DNA from: an uncultured Pelagibacteraceae bacterium
GTDB lineage: Bacteria; Pseudomonadota; Alphaproteobacteria; Pelagibacterales; Pelagibacteraceae
Assembly (NCBI GenBank): GCA_902613545.1
Contig: CACMHW010000001.1
Coordinates: forward strand, 26,001 to 90,000
Direction: 5' to 3'
DNA length: 64,000 nt
In this document: piece by piece, positions 7,872 to 15,817 of the stretch
How positions within the stretch are numbered: the stretch's first letter is position 1
Layout: the number at the start of each line of letters is the position of its first letter
The notes under the pieces: model-generated
Told to the model about the DNA's origin: nothing
The model's input: only the letters and a program-made list of their open reading frames with translations
The model's database searches: none
Translations under genes and position numbers: made by a program

Positions 7872-7946
7872 TGGTGGGCGTGATAAGAATTGAACTTATG
7901 ACCTCTACGATGTCAACGTAGCGTTCTACCACTGAACTACACGCCC
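7872..7946 (-). tRNA. tRNA-Val (GAC)
   Basis: 75 nt including encoded CCA. The acceptor stem GGGCGTG/CACGCCC, D-arm (TAGTTCAGTGGTAGAAC), anticodon stem CTACG/CGTAG with loop TTGACAT (anticodon GAC at 7912-7914) and T-arm AAGTTCAATTCTT are all visible. It marks the left edge of the island. The first 10 nt are also the last codons and stop of the glycosyltransferase gene at 7937-8716. Confidence 0.95.
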
Positions 7947-8716
7947 ATTCTGAAACCATATTTCTTTATTGAATTTATTGATATTGAAAATATCGATAGC
8001 AAATTATCAATAAAAGAAAATTTGTTAAACACATTGTTATATTTCCATAAATAATAAATACTTTTTAATTTATTTCTTGATCTAGAATTTTTTAAAATCC
8101 TATAATAAGCGTGTGTTTTGTTAAATTTTTTTGCAAATAAATTCTTATTTTTTTTAAAAACTTCACACTTAAAAATATAATCCTCATGTTTTTGAATATT
8201 TCTAAATTTAATTTTTTTTATAATATTCCTTCTTAAAATCATTGTAGAGGTATTTATTGATGAATTTCTACTAAAAGATTTTAAATTCAATATACTAGGG
8301 ACATTTGTGCGTTTTAAGAAATTTTTATTATCTTTATGGAAAGATATATAATCAGTATAACTAAATTTGACATTATTGGCATTCATAAAATTTATTTGGG
8401 AAGATAATTTATTTTTTGGCCAGTAATCATCTGAGTCTAAAAAAGATAAGTAATAAGATTTTGATAATGACATACCTATATTTCTACAAATAGCAGGTCC
8501 TTTATTTTTTTTTAGAAAAATTATTTTAATCTTTTTCTTTTTTCTGAATTTTTTTAAAATTTTTTTAGATTTGTCTCTAGAATTATCGTCAATTATATAT
8601 AATTTCCAATACTTATAAGATTGTTTTAAAACTGATTTAATTGCTTCCTCAATAAATTCTTCTTTATTATAATTGGGCATAATAATATCAACAAAAATCT
8701 TTTTTCTTTTCATCAT
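7937..8716 (-). CDS. Family 2 glycosyltransferase
   Basis: 259 aa with a GT-A fold. The N-terminus VDIIMPNYNKEEFIEEAIKS and IIDDNSRDKS are nucleotide-sugar binding motifs, and LDSDDYW (residues 93-99) carries the metal-binding DxD. No membrane segment is obvious. It probably adds a sugar to a surface glycan; donor and acceptor are unknown. It is the last gene of the btuB transcription unit, starting 2 nt after the neighbouring glycosyltransferase. The final codons (MGV, then TAG) are read from the 5' end of the tRNA-Val gene. Confidence 0.88.
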   Translation of the reverse strand: MMKRKKIFVDIIMPNYNKEEFIEEAIKSVLKQSYKYWKLYIIDDNSRDKSKKILKKFRKKKKIKIIFLKKNKGPAICRNIGMSLSKSYYLSFLDSDDYWPKNKLSSQINFMNANNVKFSYTDYISFHKDNKNFLKRTNVPSILNLKSFSRNSSINTSTMILRRNIIKKIKFRNIQKHEDYIFKCEVFKKNKNLFAKKFNKTHAYYRILKNSRSRNKLKSIYYLWKYNNVFNKFSFIDNLLSIFSISINSIKKYGFRMGV

Positions 8717-8718
8717 TT

Positions 8719-9627
8719 TTATGTCTCGCCGACTATCCTCCTAGAAACAAAATCTGGAAAGAAAAATATAATTAGCAATTTTAATTTATTTAAATTATTT
8801 GGGTACATAAAAATTTTAAATAAAACTTTCCAATTTCTTTTTTCTTTTACCAATGTGAGGCTAGAGTGAAATCTTTCCCATTCAGTTAATAGCTTTAAAT
8901 CCTCAACGGGTCCAAATATTTCTTTTGATCTAATTTCATTATACCATTTACTAAACTGTATAGATTTTGTTTTAAAGTTTTTTTTTTGCATTTGATTATT
9001 ATGTTGTCTATAAATCCCAATACATTCTTGTACAGCAGCAAATTTATATTTTAATGAAAACCTAAGTACAAAGTCTAAATCTCCTAAATAATTATACTTA
9101 ACTTTAAATATTTCCTTTTCTTTTTGAATGAATTTTTTTCTAATCATAATTGTTAGTAAACCAACAGGATAACTTTTAAGTAAGTTTTTAGTTATGTATC
9201 CCTCAGGTAAGTTTTGCTTTGTAATAAATTGTTTTTTTCTGAATAAACTATCTTTATTATATTTTAAAAATTTTCCATAAACCAACCCAACTTTTTTGTC
9301 TTTAAATTTTTCTAACTGTAATTTTAATTTATTTGGTAACCAAGTGTCGTCAACGTCTAAAAAAGCAACAAAATTACCCTTTGTTTTTTTTATAGCAGCA
9401 TTTCTAGAAACATATAGACTCACCTTTTTTGAAGTATAAAAATATCTTAACCTTTTATCTTTAAAAGATTTGAATATTTTTTCACTTTGATCTGATGAGC
9501 TGTTATTCCAGAAGATTAACTCCCAGTTTTTGTAAGTTTGGTTTAATACGCTGTTTATTGCCTCAACTAAAAATTTTTCTCCATTATGACAATTCATAAT
9601 GATTGATATTTCTGGTTTTTTAACCAT
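8719..9627 (-). CDS. Family 2 glycosyltransferase
   Basis: 302 aa. It begins ISIIMNCHNGEKFLVEAINSV and carries LDVDDTW (DxD at 91-94), typical of GT2 enzymes, followed by a GDLDFVLRFS segment in the acceptor half. It resembles its downstream neighbour in the catalytic core but is longer by a C-terminal helical region rich in Phe/Leu/Lys. It lies 13 nt after the SIS gene and 2 nt before the next glycosyltransferase, so it is co-transcribed. Sugar specificity is unknown. Confidence 0.88.
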   Translation of the reverse strand: MVKKPEISIIMNCHNGEKFLVEAINSVLNQTYKNWELIFWNNSSSDQSEKIFKSFKDKRLRYFYTSKKVSLYVSRNAAIKKTKGNFVAFLDVDDTWLPNKLKLQLEKFKDKKVGLVYGKFLKYNKDSLFRKKQFITKQNLPEGYITKNLLKSYPVGLLTIMIRKKFIQKEKEIFKVKYNYLGDLDFVLRFSLKYKFAAVQECIGIYRQHNNQMQKKNFKTKSIQFSKWYNEIRSKEIFGPVEDLKLLTEWERFHSSLTLVKEKRNWKVLFKIFMYPNNLNKLKLLIIFFFPDFVSRRIVGET

Positions 9628-9640
9628 TATAAATTAATTT

Positions 9641-10210
9641 TCAATTAGGAGGGTACTCACTTTTTCCAATTATAAGATCTACTAAAGATAATAATAAAGC
9701 TTGGTGCGCGTTTTCAATTAAGTTATATGCCTTACTATCAATCCAAAAATTAATATCTCCCAGTTTTGCAAGTTTGTTTTCTTTATCATTACCTGTAAAG
9801 GTTATTATTTTACTGAATTTTTTCTCTTTAGCCTTTTTTGCACCATTTAACATATTTTGAGAATTCCCACCTGCTGAAATTAAGATGACTGCATCATCTT
9901 GGTCACCATAATATTCAATACATTTTTCAACCCATTTATCATATCCAAAGTCATTTGAAAAACATGTAAGCAAATCTGATTCATTATAGTTTACGCATCT
10001 TACTCTTGCATTTTTTGTTAAATCTACACTAAAATGACTTGCGATTGCTGCACTACCTCCATTGCCAAATATCATCGTTTTTTTTCCTAAGTTATTAGCT
10101 TTTAAAAGAATATCGCTTACAGCTATAAGGTTTTTAATTTTTTCACTATCAAAATTTATTATATTTCTTAAATCATTAAAATATTTTTCAAGATACTTTT
10201 GCTTATCCAT
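9641..10210 (-). CDS. SIS-domain sugar phosphate isomerase (GmhA-like)
   Basis: 189 aa, the size of phosphoheptose isomerase GmhA. FGNGGSAAIASHFSVDL (about residues 48-64) and LISAGGNSQNML are the two phosphate-binding SIS loops, and NAHQALLLSLVDLI is the family's C-terminal helix. GmhA makes D-glycero-heptose-7-phosphate from sedoheptulose-7-phosphate; DiaA and other SIS proteins have similar lengths. A heptose role would fit the HldE-like gene at 45.1-46.7 kb, but the two are 35 kb apart. Its neighbours are the B12 membrane gene and glycosyltransferases. Confidence 0.7.
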   Translation of the reverse strand: MDKQKYLEKYFNDLRNIINFDSEKIKNLIAVSDILLKANNLGKKTMIFGNGGSAAIASHFSVDLTKNARVRCVNYNESDLLTCFSNDFGYDKWVEKCIEYYGDQDDAVILISAGGNSQNMLNGAKKAKEKKFSKIITFTGNDKENKLAKLGDINFWIDSKAYNLIENAHQALLLSLVDLIIGKSEYPPN

Positions 10211-10232
10211 AACTTTAATAAAATTTGAATAG

Positions 10233-10718
10233 TTATTGTCTTACCATTTTAAATTGATAAATTTTATAAAAAATTTCAATTAAAAATGAGAATAATATTG
10301 TTGATATTGCGCTATAGGCAAAAAATGGAATAGCAGCGGTATAGCAGGAAATTATTCCATTTAATGAATATTCGTACATTCCAGAAATCCAAACACCAAA
10401 ATTTGTCACTATGAAAAAAATAATAGCTCCTACAAGTGCACCTGATAATCTTTTGATTAATGTCTTCCCAAAAAAATTAGAAATCAAACCAATTAAAAGT
10501 ACACTTCCCCATGTAAAAAAAGTGCCATAATGATATCCAATCACTAGATCAGTTATTGCGAAACTTAAAATAACAGCTGGTATATATTGCCTGCCAAAAA
10601 TAGCCGGTACGTAAAAACTCAATGCAATAAGACTAGTAAAATTTGGAGGATGAGGAACAAATCTACTAACCGCGAGCGCCAAGAAAATTCCTAAACAGAT
10701 GCTTATTTTTTCCATCAT
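10233..10718 (-). CDS. Small multi-spanning membrane protein, possible ECF-type cobalamin component (DUF6580-like)
   Basis: 161 aa with about five hydrophobic helices. The start FVPHPPNFTSLIALSFYVPAIF and the LVIGYHYGTFFTWGSVLLIGL segment resemble the DUF6580 family, which I recall as small S-component-like membrane proteins sometimes found with vitamin genes. It begins 6 nt after btuB and lies under the same cobalamin riboswitch, so an inner-membrane role in B12 uptake is a reasonable inference. No ECF ATPase or EcfT is visible in this window. An alternative is an unrelated membrane protein drawn along in the unit. Confidence 0.5.
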   Translation of the reverse strand: MMEKISICLGIFLALAVSRFVPHPPNFTSLIALSFYVPAIFGRQYIPAVILSFAITDLVIGYHYGTFFTWGSVLLIGLISNFFGKTLIKRLSGALVGAIIFFIVTNFGVWISGMYEYSLNGIISCYTAAIPFFAYSAISTILFSFLIEIFYKIYQFKMVRQ

Positions 10719-10724
10719 AAATGT

Positions 10725-12659
10725 TTAGTATACGCTTTTTAATCCTATATTAAAAGAACGATCTAACTGAGAATAGTCTCGAACCGTTTCATATTTTTCG
10801 TCAAATATATTGGTTATATTGAAAAATAAATTATAACTGTTCCACAATTTATAATTAATTGATAAATCATTTACAAAATAATCGTCGATTCTCTCATCTT
10901 GAAAAGTCCTATTCCCATTTCCGTAATCTCTCGCCATATCTGACCACTTGGAATTCAAAATATAGCTTAAATTTTCATTTTTTGCCGGCTTATAACTTGT
11001 TTGAAGATTAATTATATTTCTTGGAACTCTTACCATCTGAGCATTAGTATAATTCTGATTTTTGTTGGGATCATCTTGTTCTGCGCCATCATATGTCGAG
11101 GTATAAGTATAATTCAAATTAAAATTTAAATAATCAGAAGCCCGCCATCCTGACATAATTTCTAAACCTTGAGATTTTACTATACCATCAGCGTTTTGAG
11201 TTGTATAAGCTGCCCCAGAGCTATTATTATTTTTCCATCCCTCCAACACATTGTCATATTGTATGTCAAAATATGTTAAGTCTAATTTTATACCATATTC
11301 TAAGAAACTTTTTTCAAATCCAATATCAAAACTTTTACTATTTTCTGCTTTAACAAAAGGTAATGAATTTGAGTTTGCAGCATAAACATAATACATTTCA
11401 TACAATGAAGGAAATCTAAATCCTGTTCCGTATGAAGATTTTATTTTTGTAGATTTATCGTCAAATAAATATGCAAAAGTAGCTCTATGTGCTTCCTCAT
11501 CGCCTGCAACGGAATTATCATCAAACCTAGAACCAAATGTAGCAAAAATATTTTTTGTAAATCTTTTTTGATAGTCAAAATATTTAGAAGTGGTGTAAAA
11601 AGACTCAACTTTTTTGCCTGTTAAATTTTGATTGTAACCAATCTGATCATCTTCTCTTTCAATGCCAAATAGTAAACTATTATCTAAATCGAAATTATAA
11701 TTACCTTTGTAACCATAATTATATCTATCTCCATAATAATTATCTTTTACAGTATTTCCACTTCCGGGAGCAGCATTATATATTCTTTTTATATACGTCT
11801 TAGCTAAAGAAACTTCATTAATAAAATTTTTATTATATTTATACTCTAAAGATATGTTGGCAGAGGACTGTAAACTATCCTCCGACTCATTGTGTGCAGC
11901 TGTTGCAGTATCAACTTCTTTATCATATTGTTTATATGTATCTGAAAATCTTAAATTACTCTTTAGATTAAGGTAATCAGATAATTTTTGGTTATAATTT
12001 GCTACAATAGAATTATTTTTATAACCATCTTCTTCATCATTATGAGTCATTGCTGACATACCACTTGTTTGAAATCTCTCAAAGCCTATATAAAAATCCT
12101 TATCTTCATCTGCACCTGAATAATTAGCTGAATAATTATTAGTTCCATAAGAGCCTGTGTTAAACATATAATTTTTTTGTCTTCCTGGTTGACCTTTTTT
12201 TGTAGTAATATTTATTGTTCCTCCTATAGCTCCGCTACCATAAACTGAGCTTTGATTGCCTTTTAAAATTTCAACTCTTGAAATTTGACTTGTTAAAATA
12301 TGATTAAAATCAAAGTCTCCTGAAACACTTGACGGGTCAGACATTTTTACGCCATCAATATAAACAGTCGAATATCTTTTTGGCAAACCTCTCAATTGTA
12401 TAGCTGAAGTAGATCCGTGCCCACCATTTTGAAAGAAGTTTACGCTTGTTGTATTTCCTGATAATACGTCACCTAAAAAATACTCATTGGTATTTTTTAA
12501 GAATTCTTCATCTAGAACTACGACTGAGGTACCCACAGTAGACACTGACTGAGGTTTTTTGCTCGGTGCTATCACAATAACTGGAATGTCTTGTGAAAAT
12601 GAGACGCTATTGAATAAAAATGTTAAAAATAAAAAATTTACTAAAATTTTTTTTAGCAT
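10725..12659 (-). CDS. btuB: TonB-dependent outer-membrane cobalamin receptor (BtuB-like)
   Basis: 644 aa from the ATG at 12659. The track's start (12695) lies inside the leader; the inner start has an AAAGGAAA ribosome-binding site and begins a signal peptide MLKKILVNFLFLTFLFNSVSFSQ. A TonB-box-like VIVIAPSKKP follows, then a plug domain (LRGLPKRYSTVYIDG, KGNQSSVYGSGAIGGTINI) and a long Tyr/Asn-rich beta-barrel ending in RSFNIGLKSVY with the expected aromatic-rich end. The upstream cobalamin riboswitch identifies the substrate as B12 or a related corrinoid. It is the first gene of a five-gene unit. Confidence 0.88.
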   Translation of the reverse strand: MLKKILVNFLFLTFLFNSVSFSQDIPVIVIAPSKKPQSVSTVGTSVVVLDEEFLKNTNEYFLGDVLSGNTTSVNFFQNGGHGSTSAIQLRGLPKRYSTVYIDGVKMSDPSSVSGDFDFNHILTSQISRVEILKGNQSSVYGSGAIGGTINITTKKGQPGRQKNYMFNTGSYGTNNYSANYSGADEDKDFYIGFERFQTSGMSAMTHNDEEDGYKNNSIVANYNQKLSDYLNLKSNLRFSDTYKQYDKEVDTATAAHNESEDSLQSSANISLEYKYNKNFINEVSLAKTYIKRIYNAAPGSGNTVKDNYYGDRYNYGYKGNYNFDLDNSLLFGIEREDDQIGYNQNLTGKKVESFYTTSKYFDYQKRFTKNIFATFGSRFDDNSVAGDEEAHRATFAYLFDDKSTKIKSSYGTGFRFPSLYEMYYVYAANSNSLPFVKAENSKSFDIGFEKSFLEYGIKLDLTYFDIQYDNVLEGWKNNNSSGAAYTTQNADGIVKSQGLEIMSGWRASDYLNFNLNYTYTSTYDGAEQDDPNKNQNYTNAQMVRVPRNIINLQTSYKPAKNENLSYILNSKWSDMARDYGNGNRTFQDERIDDYFVNDLSINYKLWNSYNLFFNITNIFDEKYETVRDYSQLDRSFNIGLKSVY

Positions 12660-12677
12660 TGGCTTTCCTTTGGTTCG

Positions 12678-12842
12678 TTGGAATGTTAGTTCCAATTTAT
12701 TTTTTAGCCACTGCTAAATTTAATTGTAGAACTAGACTTTTCCTGGCCATTGTTCAACAGCGGACTATACTGGGTGGCGCTCCGACTTTACGGTTGCAGG
12801 AACAGCAAATGAATTACACACTTATTTCCCACCATGCATTTC
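12678..12842 (-). promoter_or_regulatory. Cobalamin riboswitch upstream of btuB
   Basis: On the - strand the leader contains GGTGGGAAATAAGTGTG, then CTGTTCCTGCAACCGTAA, GTCGGAGCGCCACCC and GGCCAGGAAAAGTC, in the order and spacing of the AdoCbl/B12-box aptamer. After it come a small hairpin (12703-12718, TTTAGC/GCTAAA), a second (12678-12695, TTGGAA/TTCCAA) and the AAAGGAAA ribosome-binding site. The TTCC arm could alternatively pair with that site, suggesting translational control. No terminator T-run is visible. Confidence 0.85.
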
Positions 12843-12854
12843 AGTAATATAATG

Positions 12855-12882
12855 AGAATACAAAAAAACTCTAATTAGTCAA
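12855..12882 (-). promoter_or_regulatory. Candidate promoter for the btuB unit
   Basis: On the - strand TTGACT, a 16-nt spacer, then TATTCT, ending about 12 nt before the riboswitch starts. The -35 lies in the loop of the terminator of the upstream operon. A second -10-like TATATT lies slightly downstream without a matched -35. Confidence 0.4.
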
Positions 12883-12891
12883 GAGTTTTTT
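12863..12891 (-). terminator. Intrinsic terminator at the end of the long island operon
   Basis: AAAAAACTCT and AGAGTTTTTT form a 10-bp AT-rich stem around a 9-nt loop, with a T-run on the - strand. The stop codon of the 12871-14214 gene is within it. It separates the long - strand glycan operon from the riboswitch-controlled btuB unit. Confidence 0.7.
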
Positions 12892-14214
12892 AAATTGAAA
12901 ATTCTTATTGATCATTTTATTAATCTTAATAATTTTATCTTTTTCTTTTAATCTATATTCAAAAATATTTTTATCTAGTTTCAAAATATTAAGCCTCTTC
13001 CAAAAATAATTATCAAATTTTTCTAAATCAGGATCGCTACAAATATGGAAAGCTCTGCTCCCTCGCTCTAAACACTCTATTACTGATGCAGTAGATCCAA
13101 AAAACAAAGAGAGATTCCTATTGCTATGTCTATTTTTAAATAATTTTTTGTTTTGAATTAAGTATTTTTCTATCTTATTTTTTAAATTCTTGTGTTTATA
13201 TGACCCTTCCATACTGGGATGATTTTTAACTTTTAATTTAGGGAAAAATAAATTTTTTTTAAGATTGATTAATTTTTTAAAAAAATAAAACATTTTATTT
13301 TCATCTTCTATAAAATAAGGAAGAAAAATATTTCCTTTAAAATTTATTTTATCAATTATATTATATCGTAAGGATACGATATTTCTGACCTCTTTTTCTT
13401 TCCATCCAAGTTTTTTACACAAAATATTTTTTTGATCAATTCCATTCACTAATAAGAGATCTGGATGTCCTTCCCTTTTTATATAATCCAAAGGAACTGG
13501 TGGTATCACTGTATGCATATATCCAATAATTTTTAATTTATTATTATTTCTTTTAAGTTCTTTAGTAATAAAATGTTGATGAGGTTGAGCTTCATAAGGA
13601 AACAAAAAATTTCTAATATTTTTTTCTTTTACTAATTTTACTAATATATTTGATAAATCTTTTGAAAAGTTTGTATTATTAAAATCAATCATTTCTAGAT
13701 TTCTAAAAAAAAAACTTCTAATAAAGTTTTTTAGGAAATAAAATAAAGATATAAGAATATTTTTATAAAAATTTTTAAAATCACGATTAATAATTAAAAT
13801 ATTTTGATCATTTTTAATATATGTTTTATTTTCACTTATAGGTATTAAGACCCATAAAGTGCTCTTAGTATCGAATTTAGTATTCAATGAAAAATACTTA
13901 TCAAAATAACTACCATCTTTTTTTAAATTTTTTGGAAAATAGTATGTTAGAATTAAATTTTCATAATTCCTATCATTACCATTATAATTTATTTTTAATT
14001 CATCTCTATTAATTGAAAAAAATTCTTTGAAAATAATTTTATATTTTTCAAAAATTGAAATATTTTTTTTATTAAACTTTTTAATGTTTAGATAGCCAAT
14101 AGTATTTGACCAACTAGTAAGAAAATAATTAGGATTAAAGGAGATTTCATTTCTTAATAATTGACCTTTTTTAATAAAAGTTTTACTTTTTTTTAAAGTT
14201 GAAGCTAAACTCAT
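12871..14214 (-). CDS. Putative GT-B-type capsule/surface carbohydrate biosynthesis protein
   Basis: 447 aa, not firmly recognised. The second half looks like a GT-B nucleotide-sugar or capsule-synthesis fold: IGYMHTVIPP, LLLVNGIDQKNIL, KVKNHPSM and the late FFGSTASVIECLERG glycine-rich segment. Such H-P and serine-rich loops occur in capsule polysaccharide and CDP-glycerol-type transferases. The N-terminal half is very Asn/Lys/Phe-rich with no clear domain. It is the last gene before the 12.87-kb terminator, 5 nt after the epimerase gene. Confidence 0.5.
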   Translation of the reverse strand: MSLASTLKKSKTFIKKGQLLRNEISFNPNYFLTSWSNTIGYLNIKKFNKKNISIFEKYKIIFKEFFSINRDELKINYNGNDRNYENLILTYYFPKNLKKDGSYFDKYFSLNTKFDTKSTLWVLIPISENKTYIKNDQNILIINRDFKNFYKNILISLFYFLKNFIRSFFFRNLEMIDFNNTNFSKDLSNILVKLVKEKNIRNFLFPYEAQPHQHFITKELKRNNNKLKIIGYMHTVIPPVPLDYIKREGHPDLLLVNGIDQKNILCKKLGWKEKEVRNIVSLRYNIIDKINFKGNIFLPYFIEDENKMFYFFKKLINLKKNLFFPKLKVKNHPSMEGSYKHKNLKNKIEKYLIQNKKLFKNRHSNRNLSLFFGSTASVIECLERGSRAFHICSDPDLEKFDNYFWKRLNILKLDKNIFEYRLKEKDKIIKINKMINKNFQFKKLLTN

Positions 14215-14219
14215 AAAAT

Positions 14220-15119
14220 TTAGAATCTTTTATTCTTAATAATTTTTATCAGTTCTATTATGCCTTTTTTGAAGTTCAGCACGTCTGGTCTAAAATAATT
14301 TATAGTTTTAGATTTTTTAAAAGGTCTGGGTTTTCTATCGTAATGACCTTTTTGTGTTTTATTTAAAAAAACTGGAAAAGATTTTATTTTTGTGATTTGC
14401 CTTAAATCGTTAAGTAATTTTTTAATTTTTACCGACTTTCTCCCCTTAATTAAAACTACTTTTTTATTAAATTTTTTATTTAAAATATCTGAGCTTGCTT
14501 TTGCAGCATCTATTACATGTATGTACGATCTAACAGCTTTGCTGGTCCCCCTATAAATAATTTTTTTCTTTTTTATTGCGTCATATACTATTTTCAACAA
14601 ACCATTTTTCAAATTAGATCTAGGTCCGTATATTGAGCCGTACCTTAAAATTGTAAAATTTAGATCAAATACTTTGCCGTACTCCTCTGTCATTAACTCA
14701 CAAGATTGTTTACTTACTCTATAAAAACCTCCTTGGCTGCTGTCAGCATAAATAGAACTAGCCAAAACATATTTTTTAACTTTATTAACTACACATGATT
14801 TAAGAATATATGCTGAGCCTAAAATATTAATCTTAAAAGTTTTAATCGGATCATTGTACGACTCTTGAATATCTGCAATGGCAGCAAAATTATAGACTAC
14901 ATCTATATTTTTTGTAAGATTAAGAATTTTCTGCTCATTTTTTATGTCGACTTTTTTAAATTTTATACTCTTTGTTATATTTGCGGGTTTTTTTATATCT
15001 GCAATAATTACTTGATGTCCCTGAGCATGGAGCACCTCGGCAACATGTGAGCCAAGAAATCCAGAACCACCAAATATGATTACTTTTAATTTCTTTTTAG
15101 ATATTTTTTTAGCCACCAT
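14220..15119 (-). CDS. NAD-dependent epimerase/dehydratase (extended SDR)
   Basis: 299 aa. The track starts at 15140, deep inside the upstream gene; the later ATG at 15119 (MVAKKISKKK) is preferred but still overlaps it by 34 nt. The Rossmann motif FGGSGFLGSHVAEVL, the SSIY serine region and catalytic YRVSK mark an extended SDR acting on nucleotide-activated sugars; LRYGSIYGPR follows as in epimerases. It probably modifies a sugar made with the adjacent cytidylyltransferase and oxidoreductase. The exact reaction is unknown. Confidence 0.75.
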   Translation of the reverse strand: MVAKKISKKKLKVIIFGGSGFLGSHVAEVLHAQGHQVIIADIKKPANITKSIKFKKVDIKNEQKILNLTKNIDVVYNFAAIADIQESYNDPIKTFKINILGSAYILKSCVVNKVKKYVLASSIYADSSQGGFYRVSKQSCELMTEEYGKVFDLNFTILRYGSIYGPRSNLKNGLLKIVYDAIKKKKIIYRGTSKAVRSYIHVIDAAKASSDILNKKFNKKVVLIKGRKSVKIKKLLNDLRQITKIKSFPVFLNKTQKGHYDRKPRPFKKSKTINYFRPDVLNFKKGIIELIKIIKNKRF

Positions 15120-15817
15120 TTTGTTGCTTCTATTTGCCATGGAAAATCGATATCTCCAACACAGCTATCTTGAAATATGAAGGATGTATTTTTAGACATC
15201 CAATTGAATGGAAATGGATTTTTTTTCATGTTTTTTAAAGTTTTTGCTCTAGATATTGTAAATGATTGCGTACAATAATAAGAATGTACACTTTTATCCC
15301 TATCACACGATAACGGTGTAAATCTTTTTAACTCTTTATTTGGAATATAATTTAATAACTTTTTCCCTTTAATTTTTTTTGCTCTCACTGGAGAAAAGTT
15401 ATTAAACTTAGAGACAGTAGTTACTGTGTCAATTTTATTAGAACTATTTAAAATTTTAAATCCTTTTTCAATATCTTTTGTTCTTACACAAATTGAGTTG
15501 CATAAAAGTATTACAAAATTTTTTATTTTATTTTGATTCAAGTTTTGACAATAGTTAACTGCGTGTTGAATGGCTTCCTCAAGAAGAGCCTTATCATTAC
15601 ACAAATATTTTGGTCTTTTAATTGGTATACATCCTTTTTGCTTTGAATGATTTAGAATGTAATCTGAGTCTGAGGATACATATATTTTAGTAATATGTTT
15701 AACTTTTTTTACTGCATCGATAGGATACATAAACATTTCTTTTGAAAGTATTTTTATTATATTTTTATTTTTAATACTTTTGCTATTTTTTCTTCCAAAT
15801 AGTATGGCAACGTTCAT
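15086..15817 (-). CDS. Acylneuraminate cytidylyltransferase-like protein (divergent)
   Basis: 243 aa with the overall layout of CMP-NeuA enzymes: an N-terminal nucleotide loop, SSDSDYIL and IKRPKYL segments, then VGDIDFPWQIEATKWW at the end where the family has a DID/DTPED-like metal site. The first loop reads LFGRKNSKSIKNKN instead of the usual ARGGSKGI form, so it is a divergent member and activity is uncertain. It overlaps the Gfo/Idh gene by 4 nt. It is the third NeuA-like gene in the window, which suggests more than one CMP-activated sugar or a different nucleotide sugar. Confidence 0.65.
   Translation of the reverse strand: MNVAILFGRKNSKSIKNKNIIKILSKEMFMYPIDAVKKVKHITKIYVSSDSDYILNHSKQKGCIPIKRPKYLCNDKALLEEAIQHAVNYCQNLNQNKIKNFVILLCNSICVRTKDIEKGFKILNSSNKIDTVTTVSKFNNFSPVRAKKIKGKKLLNYIPNKELKRFTPLSCDRDKSVHSYYCTQSFTISRAKTLKNMKKNPFPFNWMSKNTSFIFQDSCVGDIDFPWQIEATKWWLKKYLKRN

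Noticed and set aside
12620-12847. 75-aa + strand ORF from the track
   Set aside because: It is antisense to the btuB start and the cobalamin riboswitch; no protein family is visible.
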